Assembly (NCBI GenBank): GCA_944393605.1
Contig: CALYAO010000063.1
Span: 46,899-110,898, forward strand
Origin: an uncultured Clostridia bacterium
GTDB lineage: Bacteria; Bacillota; Clostridia; UBA1381; UBA9506
DNA length: 64,000 bases
Reading direction: 5' to 3'
Below, in pieces: positions 26,401-34,198 of this stretch. The notes under the pieces were generated by a model. It saw nothing but the letters and a program-made list of their open reading frames with translations, did no database searches and was not told the origin of the DNA. Numbering within the stretch: the first letter of the stretch is position 1; each line of letters begins with the position of its first letter. Position numbers and translations under genes: made by a program.

Positions 26401-26709
26401 ATACAAAAACACAGGCGGATAATCCACATATATTTCATCCGGAACAGTGTAAAACTCCGAGAGCTTGTGGGTATCCCCAAAGGATGTCCAGGCTCGAAAC
26501 AGCCCAAAATCGTTCTCATATCCCCGAGAGATGGTACACGTCGCCATCTGCGCCACAAAGATGCCACAGAGCACAATCAGATAGGCGGCATATACCCCCT
26601 TGTGGGTTTTTTGATGGGGAAGCGGTTTTCCTTCCTCCGCCAGGGAGGAAAAATAGACCAGCAAAAAGATGAGTCCATAGAGGACGGTGGATAGCAGCAT
26701 GTAGTTCAA
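23461..26709 (-). CDS. Giant two-domain GT-C glycosyltransferase (PMT/GT39-type C-terminal half)
   Basis: About 1,082 residues. The first 430 form one polytopic GT-C unit (NPANIINSTVWGQVDSFSTL, FLTKPQNIIY). After a soluble linker with a predicted discoidin-like beta domain (LTIEQSADGETWTQA, then INEAAFYGA) comes a second unit with PMT marks: acidic DEIYHPRTAYE, HPPLGKLIIAAG and many membrane helices. It likely moves sugars from lipid carriers to exported acceptors, with GT2 and GtrA as suppliers; acceptor unknown. TTG 26709 has AGGAG 11 bases upstream; ATG 26700 is the alternative. The 5' end nearly meets acpS. Confidence 0.88.
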   Translation of the reverse strand: MNYMLLSTVLYGLIFLLVYFSSLAEEGKPLPHQKTHKGVYAAYLIVLCGIFVAQMATCTISRGYENDFGLFRAWTSFGDTHKLSEFYTVPDEIYVDYPPVFLYVLYGMGKLASLFGIPSDSTAYMYFMRFPAIACDAATSLLIFFFARKRIGEKHAVVFALLSAINPANIINSTVWGQVDSFSTLTIAGLLLCLFDRRYVGASVLMAVTFLTKPQNIIYAPVFGLTFLFDWAESRRITRGESPDDASEDRERVLARVRHFPRTVLWSVLAFLAALLLIPLPITGGNLWLVVERYLDALGLYPYTTLNACNLYGAVGMNAVSDMDFFLFLPVKVWGFVFIALMICALIWLFARSRSRTKILYGGTFTVATIYMLAHNMHERYLYPVLLLTMLVAIVWKQKKLLWLYAGFSLVHFWNEGLVLKLAADSPNNPYFGATDPGFVILCWVHLILYGILVYIGYRHYLAAKRLPVQEGAWDRMKAKLKSPKKPFALQEEQEKVHITRVDLLLIAGLMLVYSLFAFFRLGSNNTPQTGWYLEAGTEQAVFTFAEAPDIQQVYLHCGWMDRRKSDQDVKRILTIEQSADGETWTQAASEEIKDVFHFWHFDVSITQPYVRFTLDDGRVYINEAAFYGATEEERYTPERVEGPTGNETVSLMLDEPDRMVYRYTWYDETYFDEIYHPRTAYENLTHRYPYENTHPPLGKLIIAAGMQLFGVTPFGWRFFGTLAGVLMVPLAYLMGKRMFKQTRYALFTALLFTFDFMHLSQTRLATIDSFTTLFTMGAFYYMYQYYIRSFYNVGVKGTLYPLAMSGLFFGLSVATKWQGAYAGVGLAVLFFMSLIRRYREYRYASERKSPDARMQAICAGFWRKAGATLGYAVLFFVVVPGIIYFVSYIPAMNTPVTGLSFFWENQFSMFNYHSTLDATHAYGSPWWQWPLDIRPLYSYAAPSEFLPEGTSMGMASFGNPLVWWMMIPAFVACVWYAATRRGSKELTVIFVGFAAMYGPWVFVTRVCFIYHFFPVVIFGVLMIVYCIQKLLESRQIRPWVVYTYLGLVVLLFLAFYPVLTGMLIPRWYMEALRWLPTWVFG

Positions 26710-26716
26710 GTCGGTT

Positions 26717-27106
26717 TCATCTCCTGTCCTGTGATTCAAGCCGTTCTAAAATGACGGTTGCGGCGGCAATCCCGCGGTCATGCGAAAGTGTCACAAAGGC
26801 GGCATGAAAGCCCCATTGCTCCTTGAGGCGCAAAAACAGCGCATTCTCCTCCAAATAGGGCCTGCCTTGCGCGTCCCGCAGCACTGAGATGTCACGCAGT
26901 GAAAATCCGCGCACCCCTGTGCCCAGCGCCTTGGAAAAGGCCTCCTTTGCCGCAAAGTTGGCGGCAATGGTGTCCCACGGCTCTTTTTTACGCGCAAACA
27001 GCGCCCGTTCCGCATCCGAAAAGCAGCGCGCAAGTAGCGCGGTCTCCTCCGCGGCACACCGGATGCGCCCCACATCCGCAAGGTCCATGCCGATGCCGAC
27101 GATCAT
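26717..27106 (-). CDS. acpS: Holo-[acyl-carrier-protein] synthase
   Basis: Transfers 4'-phosphopantetheine from CoA to ACP. 129 residues with the two family motifs: [13 protein letters not shown] at the N-terminus (metal-binding Asp) and [14 protein letters not shown] in the middle. Starts in the serS stop codon (ATGA overlap), so it is translationally coupled to serS. Confidence 0.95.
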   Translation of the reverse strand: MIVGIGMDLADVGRIRCAAEETALLARCFSDAERALFARKKEPWDTIAANFAAKEAFSKALGTGVRGFSLRDISVLRDAQGRPYLEENALFLRLKEQWGFHAAFVTLSHDRGIAAATVILERLESQDRR

Positions 27107-28377
27107 ACCCCAATGCGGTCCACGCCGCCCATGTATGGCACCAGCACGTCGGGGATGACAACCGAGCCATCCGCCTGCTGGCAATTTTCCAGGATGCAGG
27201 CCGTCGTCCGCCCAATCGCGACGCCCGAGCCATTTAAGGTGTGGATATACTGCGGCTTGGACTTGGCATCCTTCTTATACCGGATGCCGGCGCGCCGGGC
27301 CTGGAAGTCCTCAAAGTTACTGCAGGAAGAAATTTCCACATACCGGCCGTAGCTGGGCATCCAAACCTCAATGTCATATTTCATGGCAGCCGTAAAGCCC
27401 AGGTCCCCCACGCAGATCTTGACCACGCGATAGGGCAGGCCCAGAAGCTGCAGCACCTCTTCCGCGTCCGCAACCAACTTTTCCAGCTCCTCATAGGAGT
27501 GTTCGGGTTCCACAAACTTCACAAGCTCCACTTTATTAAACTGATGCTGGCGGATGAGGCCGCGCGTATCCCGCCCGGCAGACCCCGCTTCCGCCCGGAA
27601 ACAGGCCGAATAGGCGACATGCTTGACGGGCAGGTCATCGGCGGAGAAGATAAAATCACGGTACATGTTGGTCACCGGCACTTCCGCCGTCGGGATGAGG
27701 AAATAGTCCGTTCCCGCGACCTTAAATGCATCCTCCTCGAACTTGGGCAGCTGCCCCGTCCCGACCATGGAGTTGCGGTGCACCATAAAAGGCGGGAAAA
27801 TCTCGGTATAGCCATGTTTTTCGGTATGTGTATCCAAAAAGAAGTTCATGATGGCCCGCTCCAGGCGCGCGCCCAGTCCCTTGTAGAAGGTAAAGCGGGT
27901 GCCCGTCACTTTGGCAGCAGTCTGCGGGTCCAAGATGCCCAGTGCATCCCCAATGTCCCAGTGTGCCTTGGGTTCAAACGCAAATTGGGTGGGTTCGCCC
28001 CAGCGGCGCACCTCCACGTTGTCTTCGTCCGTGTCCCCGTCGGGCACCGTATCATTCGGGATGTTCGGGATGGTCAGCATGAGGGTTTCAATCTCCCCAT
28101 CCAGCTCTCGAACAGCGCCATCCAGCTCCTTGATCTTGTCAGACAGCTCTTTCATCTCCGCAAAGATCGCACTCGTATCTTTCCCCTCTTTTTTGAGCTG
28201 GGGAATCTGCTTGCTCACGGTATTTTGCTTGTTTTTGAGCTGTTCCACTTCATATAAGCAGTTGCGCCGTTTTTCATCCAGCGCGCGGATGTCGTCCACC
28301 CGGTCCTCCGCTTTCCGCCGGGCAAGCGCCGCCTTGACGCGCTCGGGCTCCTGTCGAATGAGTTTGATATCCAGCAT
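27103..28377 (-). CDS. serS: Seryl-tRNA synthetase
   Basis: Class II synthetase, 424 residues. N-terminal two-helix coiled-coil arm (about residues 30-105) that grips tRNA-Ser; motif 2 as [21 protein letters not shown]; motif 3 as [19 protein letters not shown] 28377 follows GGGAAGGAC. No T-box leader: only 15 bases separate it from the DUF4446 gene upstream, so it depends on that promoter. Confidence 0.97.
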   Translation of the reverse strand: MLDIKLIRQEPERVKAALARRKAEDRVDDIRALDEKRRNCLYEVEQLKNKQNTVSKQIPQLKKEGKDTSAIFAEMKELSDKIKELDGAVRELDGEIETLMLTIPNIPNDTVPDGDTDEDNVEVRRWGEPTQFAFEPKAHWDIGDALGILDPQTAAKVTGTRFTFYKGLGARLERAIMNFFLDTHTEKHGYTEIFPPFMVHRNSMVGTGQLPKFEEDAFKVAGTDYFLIPTAEVPVTNMYRDFIFSADDLPVKHVAYSACFRAEAGSAGRDTRGLIRQHQFNKVELVKFVEPEHSYEELEKLVADAEEVLQLLGLPYRVVKICVGDLGFTAAMKYDIEVWMPSYGRYVEISSCSNFEDFQARRAGIRYKKDAKSKPQYIHTLNGSGVAIGRTTACILENCQQADGSVVIPDVLVPYMGGVDRIGV

Positions 28378-28392
28378 GGTTGTCCTTCCCTT

Positions 28393-28908
28393 CTATTCTT
28401 CGTCGTTTCCCATTTGTTTTTGATAATTCATGACGGCAAGCCGCAGCGCCTCTTCTTCCTCCTGCGTGAGTTCACTCTGCGGCACGCCCTTTTCAATCAG
28501 TTTCATATACGTCGCGGTCCGCTCCCGCGTCACAAACCCGTCCAGCACATACCCGGTGTTTTCCGCATCCAGCACCGCGAGCGCAAAGCTGAGGTTCCCT
28601 TTGTTCTCCTCAAAGGCATTGTATCGGTAACACCCGATCTTCTGCCCGCACAGCTTGATGTTTTTTTCCAGCGTCGCAATGCGGCCTTCTGCCTTTTCAA
28701 ACTCCTCAATCAAATCCTCACATTTGTCATAGTATGTGATGATTGCTTCGGTGATATCCTTCCCTGCGCCATCCACCATGACATCCTCATACTTATGTTT
28801 CATCGCCACCGCGACGCACAATGCCACGATTGCCAAAATCAAGCACAAGATACACAGTGCGCCCATTCCTAGGATCAAATACTCCGTGCTGATCAATCCA
28901 CCAAACAT
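28393..28908 (-). CDS. DUF4446 family membrane-anchored protein
   Basis: 171 residues: one N-terminal membrane helix (LGMGALCILCLILAIVALCVAVAM) and a cytoplasmic part with a coiled coil (DKCEDLIEEFEKAEGRIATLEKNIKL) followed by a compact YRYNAFEENKGNLSFALAVLD domain. This family regularly sits between parB and serS in Clostridia; its function is unknown. ATG 28908 follows GGAGGAGAGG. A perfect parS lies 28 bases upstream of the start. Confidence 0.88.
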   Translation of the reverse strand: MFGGLISTEYLILGMGALCILCLILAIVALCVAVAMKHKYEDVMVDGAGKDITEAIITYYDKCEDLIEEFEKAEGRIATLEKNIKLCGQKIGCYRYNAFEENKGNLSFALAVLDAENTGYVLDGFVTRERTATYMKLIEKGVPQSELTQEEEEALRLAVMNYQKQMGNDEE

Positions 28909-28935
28909 GGTATTCCTCTCCTCCATCTCTTCCAT

Positions 28936-28951
28936 TGTTTCACGTGAAACA
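28936..28951. other. parS: parS site 1
   Basis: TGTTTCACGTGAAACA, the exact 16-bp palindrome bound by Spo0J/ParB. It lies in the leader of the DUF4446 gene, about 120 bases past the end of parB. Confidence 0.96.
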
Positions 28952-29072
28952 ATGCCGCATGGTCTTTATTGCTTCAAAAACGCTCTTTCTCTGCATGAAC
29001 TGGTTTCGCTATATTTCCATATGGAACATATCCCAAACGTGCAAGATAGGGTATATTTTATCGGTTGATATT

Positions 29073-29939
29073 TTACTCATTTTTTGTAAATTTTAGAATT
29101 TCCAGCACCCGTTCCAGCTCCTGCTGGTTATAATAGGCAATTTCGATCTTGCCTGCATTCTGCTTGCCATGGATGCGGACCTTGGTGCCAAACCTGCCCG
29201 ACAGGTCAGTTTCCAGCATATGCAAATACCGTTCCCGTTCGGATGGCTGCGGACTGGCCGGCTTGTCCTTTTCGGGCCTAGCCAACAGCCGTTCCACCTG
29301 CCGCACCGTAAGTCCCTCCTCTAGGATCCGTTTGGCCAGTGCCAGCTGCTGGGCGGGATCCGTCACGCCAAGCAGCGCCCGCGCATGCCCGACGCTGAGT
29401 TTCCGGTCTGCCACCAGTTTCTTAACCCCGTCAGATAGATTGAGAAGCCGCAATGCATTGGCGATGGCCGGTCTGCTCCGCCCCATCTTGTTCGCCAATG
29501 CCTCCTGCGTCAGCCCAAACAGGTCCATGAGCTCCTGATATCCCATGGCTTCTTCCATGGGATTTAAGTCTTCCCGCTGAAGGTTTTCAATGAGCGCCAC
29601 TTCCATGCTGGCCTGATCATCCAGATCCCGGATCACCGCCGGGATGGTTTTACACTTTGCCATGCGCGCTGCGCGCCACCGTCGTTCCCCCGCAAGGAGC
29701 TGATAAAACCCATTTTCCTGCCGCCGCACCAAAATGGGCTGCAAAACGCCATATTCTCGAATGGATTCGGACAACGCCGCAAGGGCTTCTTCATCAAACT
29801 GTTTGCGCGGCTGATTCCGGTTGGGTTCAATCTCTGTGATCCGGAGTTCCACCACACCACCCGCATCTGTTGGGGCAGCATCGGGCGCAATCAGCGCATC
29901 CAACCCCTTTCCCAGACCTTTTTTCGCCAATCCCCTCAT
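29073..29939 (-). CDS. parB: Chromosome partitioning protein ParB (Spo0J)
   Basis: 288 residues. N-terminal LGKGLDALI ParA-interacting peptide, CTP-binding boxes (QPRKQFDEEALAALSESI, GERRWRAARMA, ENLQREDLNPMEEA), the HTH LTQEALANKMGRSRPAIANALRLLNL and a C-terminal dimer domain. It loads on parS, spreads as a CTP clamp and recruits SMC. ATG 29939 overlaps the parA stop by four bases. Confidence 0.97.
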   Translation of the reverse strand: MRGLAKKGLGKGLDALIAPDAAPTDAGGVVELRITEIEPNRNQPRKQFDEEALAALSESIREYGVLQPILVRRQENGFYQLLAGERRWRAARMAKCKTIPAVIRDLDDQASMEVALIENLQREDLNPMEEAMGYQELMDLFGLTQEALANKMGRSRPAIANALRLLNLSDGVKKLVADRKLSVGHARALLGVTDPAQQLALAKRILEEGLTVRQVERLLARPEKDKPASPQPSERERYLHMLETDLSGRFGTKVRIHGKQNAGKIEIAYYNQQELERVLEILKFTKNE

Positions 29940-30700
29940 CCTCTCTGTTCCATCATTTCCTGTGCCAGCGCCACATAGCTTTCCGCACCCTTGGAATATT
30001 TGTCATACACAATGATGGGTTCCCCAAAGCTGGGTGCTTCACTGAGCCGCACGTTGCGCGGAATGACCGAATGATATACCTTCTGCGGAAAGAATCGTTT
30101 GACTTCATCCGCCACCTGAATGGACAGGTTGGTCCGCGCGTCAAACATGGTGAGCAAAACGCCCTCCAGCTCAATGGCCGGATTGAGGCCGCTTTTGACC
30201 TTGCGGATGGTCTTGGTGAGTTGGCTCAATCCCTCCAGCGCATAATATTCACACTGAATGGGAACCAAAACACTGTCCACCGCTGTAAAGGCATTGAGCG
30301 TCAGCAGACCCAGCGACGGCGGACAATCCACAATCAAATACGCATACTCCTGGCGAATGTCCGCAAACGCATGTTTCATGCGAAATTCCCGGTCAGGCAT
30401 GTCCACCAGCTCAATCTCCGCTCCCGCCAGATCCACATTGGCCGGGCACAGAAAGAGATTGTCATATGCGGTTTGAAGGATGGTCTCCTGCGCGGTGCAT
30501 TCCCCAACAATGGCCTGATAGACGGATTTTTCCACCCCATCTTTTTCCACGCCGACGCCGCTGGTCGCATTGCCCTGCGGGTCGGTATCAATCAAAAGGG
30601 TTTTCTTTCCTGCGGCCGCCAGACATGCGGCAAGATTGACCGCCGTTGTGGTTTTGCCGACACCACCCTTTTGATTTGCCACTGCAATCATTCGCCCCAT
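29936..30700 (-). CDS. parA: Chromosome partitioning ATPase ParA (Soj)
   Basis: 254 residues with deviant Walker A KGGVGKTTT at 11-19, Walker A' LLIDTDPQGNATSG and Walker B YLIVDCPPSLG. Drives origin segregation with ParB and can control DnaA. ATG 30700 gives the usual MGRMIAVANQKGG start; ATG 30691 and 30715 are alternatives since no strong ribosome site decides. First gene of parAB. Confidence 0.97.
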   Translation of the reverse strand: MGRMIAVANQKGGVGKTTTAVNLAACLAAAGKKTLLIDTDPQGNATSGVGVEKDGVEKSVYQAIVGECTAQETILQTAYDNLFLCPANVDLAGAEIELVDMPDREFRMKHAFADIRQEYAYLIVDCPPSLGLLTLNAFTAVDSVLVPIQCEYYALEGLSQLTKTIRKVKSGLNPAIELEGVLLTMFDARTNLSIQVADEVKRFFPQKVYHSVIPRNVRLSEAPSFGEPIIVYDKYSKGAESYVALAQEMMEQRG

Positions 30701-30759
30701 GTTCCACGCACCCATTTCTTTCCGTCATTTTCTGTATTCTACAGATATCGTTCCCGATC

Positions 30760-30788
30760 ATTATACCACGTTATGCCCTCTTTTTCAA
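30760..30788 (-). promoter_or_regulatory. Sigma-A promoter of parAB
   Basis: Minus strand TTGAAA (30783-30788) and TATAAT (30760-30765), spacer 17, about 60 bases before parA. The rest of the interval to 30940 shows no gene. Confidence 0.8.
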
Positions 30789-30940
30789 ATATATTTTTAT
30801 TACATTTTTCTTTCCTAGCCTGTCATTCTATATGAGGTAAATATACATGGTTCAACCGTGCTCCCTGCAGCCCCATTTTGCACCGATTGCTGCGAAAGAA
30901 CTCTTGTTTCAGACGATGGATGCATTCTTTTTGTTCCCCC

Positions 30941-30973
30941 AAAAAAAACAAAGCCGTTTTTTAAACGGCTTTG
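30941..30973 (-). terminator. greA terminator
   Basis: Minus strand CAAAGCCGTTT, short A loop, AAACGGCTTTG and eight T. Its first two bases are shared with parS site 2. Confidence 0.92.
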
Positions 30974-30987
30974 TTTCACGTGAAACA
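30972..30987. other. parS: parS site 2
   Basis: A second exact TGTTTCACGTGAAACA, squeezed between the greA stop codon and the greA terminator; two bases overlap the terminator stem. The two sites flank parAB about 2 kb apart and lie 3-5 kb from the oriC core. Confidence 0.96.
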
Positions 30988-30988
30988 A

Positions 30989-31468
30989 TTATTTGCGAAT
31001 CTCCAATACCTTAAAGGTCACCGTTCCCGTCGGCACCTCAATGTCTACCTCATCCCCAACCTGTGCTCCGATGAGGCCCGCCCCGACGGGCGACTCGTTG
31101 GAAATCTTCATATGCTTCGGATCTGCCTCCGTGGAACCCACAATGGTGTATTCCACCTCTTCGTCAAATTCCTTATCATAGACCTTTACGGTGCACCCCA
31201 GGCTGACCTTGTCGGTAGATACTTCGTCCTCGTCGATTAATTTGGCATTTTTTAACATTTTTTCAATTTGCACAATACGGATCTCTACCGCGGCCTGTTC
31301 ATTTTTTGCTTCGTCATATTCACTGTTTTCCGAAAGGTCACCAAACCCTAGCGCCACCTTGATCTTCTCCGAAATCTCTTTGCGCTTCTGGGTTTTGAGA
31401 TACTCCAGCTCATCTTCCAGTTTTTTCAAACCTTCATATGTCAATAACACCGTCTTATTTTCTTCCAC
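30989..31468 (-). CDS. greA: Transcription elongation factor GreA
   Basis: 159 residues: N-terminal coiled coil ([24 protein letters not shown] ... [19 protein letters not shown] with the catalytic-tip acidic residues) and C-terminal domain ending [10 protein letters not shown]. Rescues backtracked RNA polymerase. Start is GTG 31468, eight bases after AGAGG; the in-frame GTG further upstream lies inside the ribosome site. Confidence 0.96.
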   Translation of the reverse strand: MEENKTVLLTYEGLKKLEDELEYLKTQKRKEISEKIKVALGFGDLSENSEYDEAKNEQAAVEIRIVQIEKMLKNAKLIDEDEVSTDKVSLGCTVKVYDKEFDEEVEYTIVGSTEADPKHMKISNESPVGAGLIGAQVGDEVDIEVPTGTVTFKVLEIRK

Positions 31469-31508
31469 AAAAAACACCTCTTTCTAAATCCATAAATCAA
31501 TACCAAGT

Positions 31509-31537
31509 ATTATACTTGTTTCTTTTAGAAATGTCAA
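31509..31537 (-). promoter_or_regulatory. Consensus sigma-A promoter of greA
   Basis: Minus strand TTGACA (31532-31537), TATAAT (31509-31514), spacer 17: full consensus, about 35 bases before the GTG. Confidence 0.9.
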
Positions 31538-31545
31538 TAACAAAA

Positions 31546-32343
31546 TTATACAGCTTTGTGAAACGCGACAATTCGCAGATGATACCGCTCCATCAGCGCC
31601 GCCGCGCTTGGCAGCCCCAAAAGTCCGCACGCAAACGCGACAAACGCACAGCGAAGATGCGGCAGGGCGCTACCTTCCTTCTGCATGCGAAAGGAGCAAT
31701 CCGCATACATGCCGCGGTGCATCCCGCCCGAAAGGTCCAATACCTGTGCCCCGGCGAGGTCGGGCGGCGTGTCTGCCAGATTGAGCACCATGGGCGGCCG
31801 CCGATCAGGGGTACAGAGCACCGATATGCCATACTCCCGCATGACCTCCTCCTGCCAATCCGAAAAGACCGAACTGGGCGCCGCCGGAATCAAATAAAAC
31901 GCCTTGACATACCGTGACAGGCAGTCCGTCAGGCGCGCCAGCCGCCCATCGACACGATCCGCAACAATACCGATCTCATCCCGGTATAAATCCACATGGC
32001 AAAACTTGGCATACCGCGCAATGGTATGGGGCAGCACCTCCCAAAGAACCTGTCTGCCCGAAGGCAGGATAAACTGAGCCGCCATCTGCTCCCGAACTGC
32101 GGCAGGCATGACATCCCCTTCCGCCAGCACATGCGTAATCCCAAGAGACACAAGATGGCGCATCCACTTTGTGAAAGCCGAAGCAGAAAGGCCTGCCGGC
32201 AAATGGGCACGGAAGATCTGCTGCCCGAAACAGACATCGGGCTCCACCGACCTGCGGATTAAACCAGCGGGACAGATGTGCCACGAGAGCAGCTTCCGCT
32301 CCCGGCTGGTACAGATGGATTTGTTGTCTATGATTGCATACAT
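31546..32343 (-). CDS. Protein of unknown function
   Basis: 265 residues; no family recognised. Soluble, no signal peptide or membrane helix, Cys at several places (CTSRERK, DVCFGQQ, KFCHVDLY, VLCTPDRR, ADCSF). A central LVSLGITHVLAEGD stretch looks like a beta-alpha unit and VLDLSGGMHRGMYADCSF like a small Gly-rich loop, but no motif is diagnostic. ATG 32343; the only Shine-Dalgarno-like GGGTG (32351-32355) lies in one arm of a 61-bp palindrome, so translation may be structurally controlled. Ends just before the greA promoter. Confidence 0.75.
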   Translation of the reverse strand: MYAIIDNKSICTSRERKLLSWHICPAGLIRRSVEPDVCFGQQIFRAHLPAGLSASAFTKWMRHLVSLGITHVLAEGDVMPAAVREQMAAQFILPSGRQVLWEVLPHTIARYAKFCHVDLYRDEIGIVADRVDGRLARLTDCLSRYVKAFYLIPAAPSSVFSDWQEEVMREYGISVLCTPDRRPPMVLNLADTPPDLAGAQVLDLSGGMHRGMYADCSFRMQKEGSALPHLRCAFVAFACGLLGLPSAAALMERYHLRIVAFHKAV

Positions 32344-32350
32344 AAGAAAA

Positions 32351-32411
32351 CACCCAATATTCTATGATTCTATCGGCATCTTATACCGAAATAGTATCAT
32401 TATATTGGGTG
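32351..32411 (-). repeat. 61-bp imperfect palindrome before the orphan gene
   Basis: Outer arms CACCCAATAT (32351-32360) and ATATTGGGTG (32402-32411) pair perfectly; inside, ATGAT/ATCAT, TAT/ATA and CGG/CCG continue the symmetry around CATCTTATA. As minus-strand RNA it folds into one long hairpin, followed by TTTTCTT, and hides the GGGTG of the next gene. It may be an rnmV terminator, an attenuator or an operator. Confidence 0.7.
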
Positions 32412-32421
32412 CCTCATGGAC

Positions 32422-33021
32422 TTATTCCAAAACGGAGGCAACAAGCTGCTCGAGCTGCTGTTTTCCATATAATAAGTTGACCACAGAAAGCAGCATGTTG
32501 GTATTCATGCCCACAGGCAGGTCCATCGCGGCCAGCAGCTTTTTGCGCCGCGCGCCGCTGTCTGGGCAGCCCAGCAGGCCCAGCCGATACAGGTCTTTTT
32601 TTGCAATCTGGTCTAACATGACCGTCTGGGAGGGCGGCTCGTCCAAAAAGGTACATCCGCTGTTTTCCAGCGCCCGCAGGATCACCTCGTCCGTCATGCC
32701 TTCTACGCCCAGCAGCCCCTGCCCCGACGGTGCATGCTTGCGCTTCTCCTTGCCCGGCAAGGATGGGACAAACGCGTTTTTGACATCCAACCCCGAGAGC
32801 GCCTGCCGCAGATGGTTGCGGATCTGAAACCCAGCACCGTCCGAATCGGTCAGCAGCACAATGCCCGTCTTCTGTGCCAAACGCTTCAGCAGCGCCTTGC
32901 CCTTGGGATTTTGAAAGATCTGAAAACCGTTGGTCACAATGACCGTCGCATCCACCAATTGGTCCAGCTTGATCTTATCATAGACGCCTTCCACCACAAT
33001 GGCCTCTTTGATCCGCCGCAT
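32422..33021 (-). CDS. rnmV: Ribonuclease M5
   Basis: Matures 5S rRNA. 199 residues: N-terminal Toprim domain with EAIVVEGVYDKIKL (E11) and the DxD motif LLTDSDGAGFQIR, then the C-terminal domain (LYRLGLLGCPDSGARRKKLL). ATG 33021 directly follows the dnaN stop; GAGGA eight bases upstream lies within the end of dnaN. dnaN-rnmV therefore form an operon; in Bacillus rnmV is also near the origin region. Confidence 0.95.
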   Translation of the reverse strand: MRRIKEAIVVEGVYDKIKLDQLVDATVIVTNGFQIFQNPKGKALLKRLAQKTGIVLLTDSDGAGFQIRNHLRQALSGLDVKNAFVPSLPGKEKRKHAPSGQGLLGVEGMTDEVILRALENSGCTFLDEPPSQTVMLDQIAKKDLYRLGLLGCPDSGARRKKLLAAMDLPVGMNTNMLLSVVNLLYGKQQLEQLVASVLE

Positions 33022-34119
33022 TTATTTGATCCTCATGGGCACCACGACAAAGAGGAACTTGTCCCCCTCAACGGGTTCGATGATGGCGGGGTTGACCGAC
33101 GTGGAAAACGTGAACTTGATGGTGTCCGCATCGCAGTTTTTGAACGCATCCATCAAATAGCGCGGGTTAAAGGCGATGTCAATGGGGTCCCCCGACATGC
33201 TGACCTGGAACCGGTCATTGACCTTGCCGGTCAGGGTTTCGCTGTTGATCTGAACGCTGTCATTTTCAATGTGCAAGATGACGGGCGTTTTCCCCGTCTC
33301 ATTGACAATGAGAGACGCACGGTCCACACTGTCCAAAATCTGCTTGGTTTCACAGGTGATCACCAGGGAATTCTTGTGCCGCATGACGCTGGAATAATCA
33401 AAATATTCCCCTTCGATGAGCCGCGTGATGAGCAGGCAATGGCTGAGGTGAATTGCGGCATAGTTGGAGGACAGGGTGACAGTCGCTTCCTCCTCTCCGT
33501 CCGACAGGATGGAGAGCAGCTCCTTGGAGGTCTTTGCGGGAATGATGCACTTGATCTCCTCGGGTGCGGTCAGCGCTTCCTTACGGATCGCAATGCGGTA
33601 TCCGTCACAGCCCACCACCACGATATGACCGTCCTTGATATTGATGTAGTTCCCTGTCAGGACAGGTTTGGAGTCAATCTGCGCCACCGCATACATGGTC
33701 TGCTTCAGCATGCTCTTTAGCATACCTTCCCCGATGGTAAAGGATTGGGTTTCTTCGATATAGGGCAGTTTCGGAAACTCATCGGGGTTGATGGTGGAAA
33801 AATCAAACTTGGCATTGCCGCAAGACAATTTCATGTTTTCTTCTACTGAAATAGCGACCACATCTTCATAGTCGGGCAGCTTGCGCACCGCGTCGCAAAA
33901 TAGACTTGCTTTTACAACGGTGGCTCCTTCTTGTTTGATATCTGCCGCGATGGCACACTGGATGCCAAGTTCCATGTTGTTGCTGATAAAGGTGAGGGTT
34001 TGATCCTTTGCTTCCATATAAAGGCCTTCCAGCACATACATGGGATTGCGGATGGCAACGGCACGTTCTGCCAGCGAAATGGCACGGATGAGTTCGGTTC
34101 GGTTACAGGTAAGTTGCAT
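33022..34119 (-). CDS. dnaN: DNA polymerase III beta subunit (sliding clamp)
   Basis: 365 residues in the three repeated clamp domains; typical stretches are LTCNRTELIRAISLAERAV, NPDEFPKLPYIEE and the C-terminal VVPMRIK. ATG 34119 with AAAGGA nine bases upstream; the longer open frame reaching into the intergenic DNA is ignored because it reads through oriC. In most Bacillota dnaA precedes it; here oriC precedes it but the next gene is proC. Confidence 0.97.
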   Translation of the reverse strand: MQLTCNRTELIRAISLAERAVAIRNPMYVLEGLYMEAKDQTLTFISNNMELGIQCAIAADIKQEGATVVKASLFCDAVRKLPDYEDVVAISVEENMKLSCGNAKFDFSTINPDEFPKLPYIEETQSFTIGEGMLKSMLKQTMYAVAQIDSKPVLTGNYINIKDGHIVVVGCDGYRIAIRKEALTAPEEIKCIIPAKTSKELLSILSDGEEEATVTLSSNYAAIHLSHCLLITRLIEGEYFDYSSVMRHKNSLVITCETKQILDSVDRASLIVNETGKTPVILHIENDSVQINSETLTGKVNDRFQVSMSGDPIDIAFNPRYLMDAFKNCDADTIKFTFSTSVNPAIIEPVEGDKFLFVVVPMRIK

Positions 34120-34198
34120 GGCGCATTGTCCTTTCTTTTTTTTGGAATCATATGAGCGGTATTTGCATATACTAAACTGGGCGCATCTGTCCGATTGT

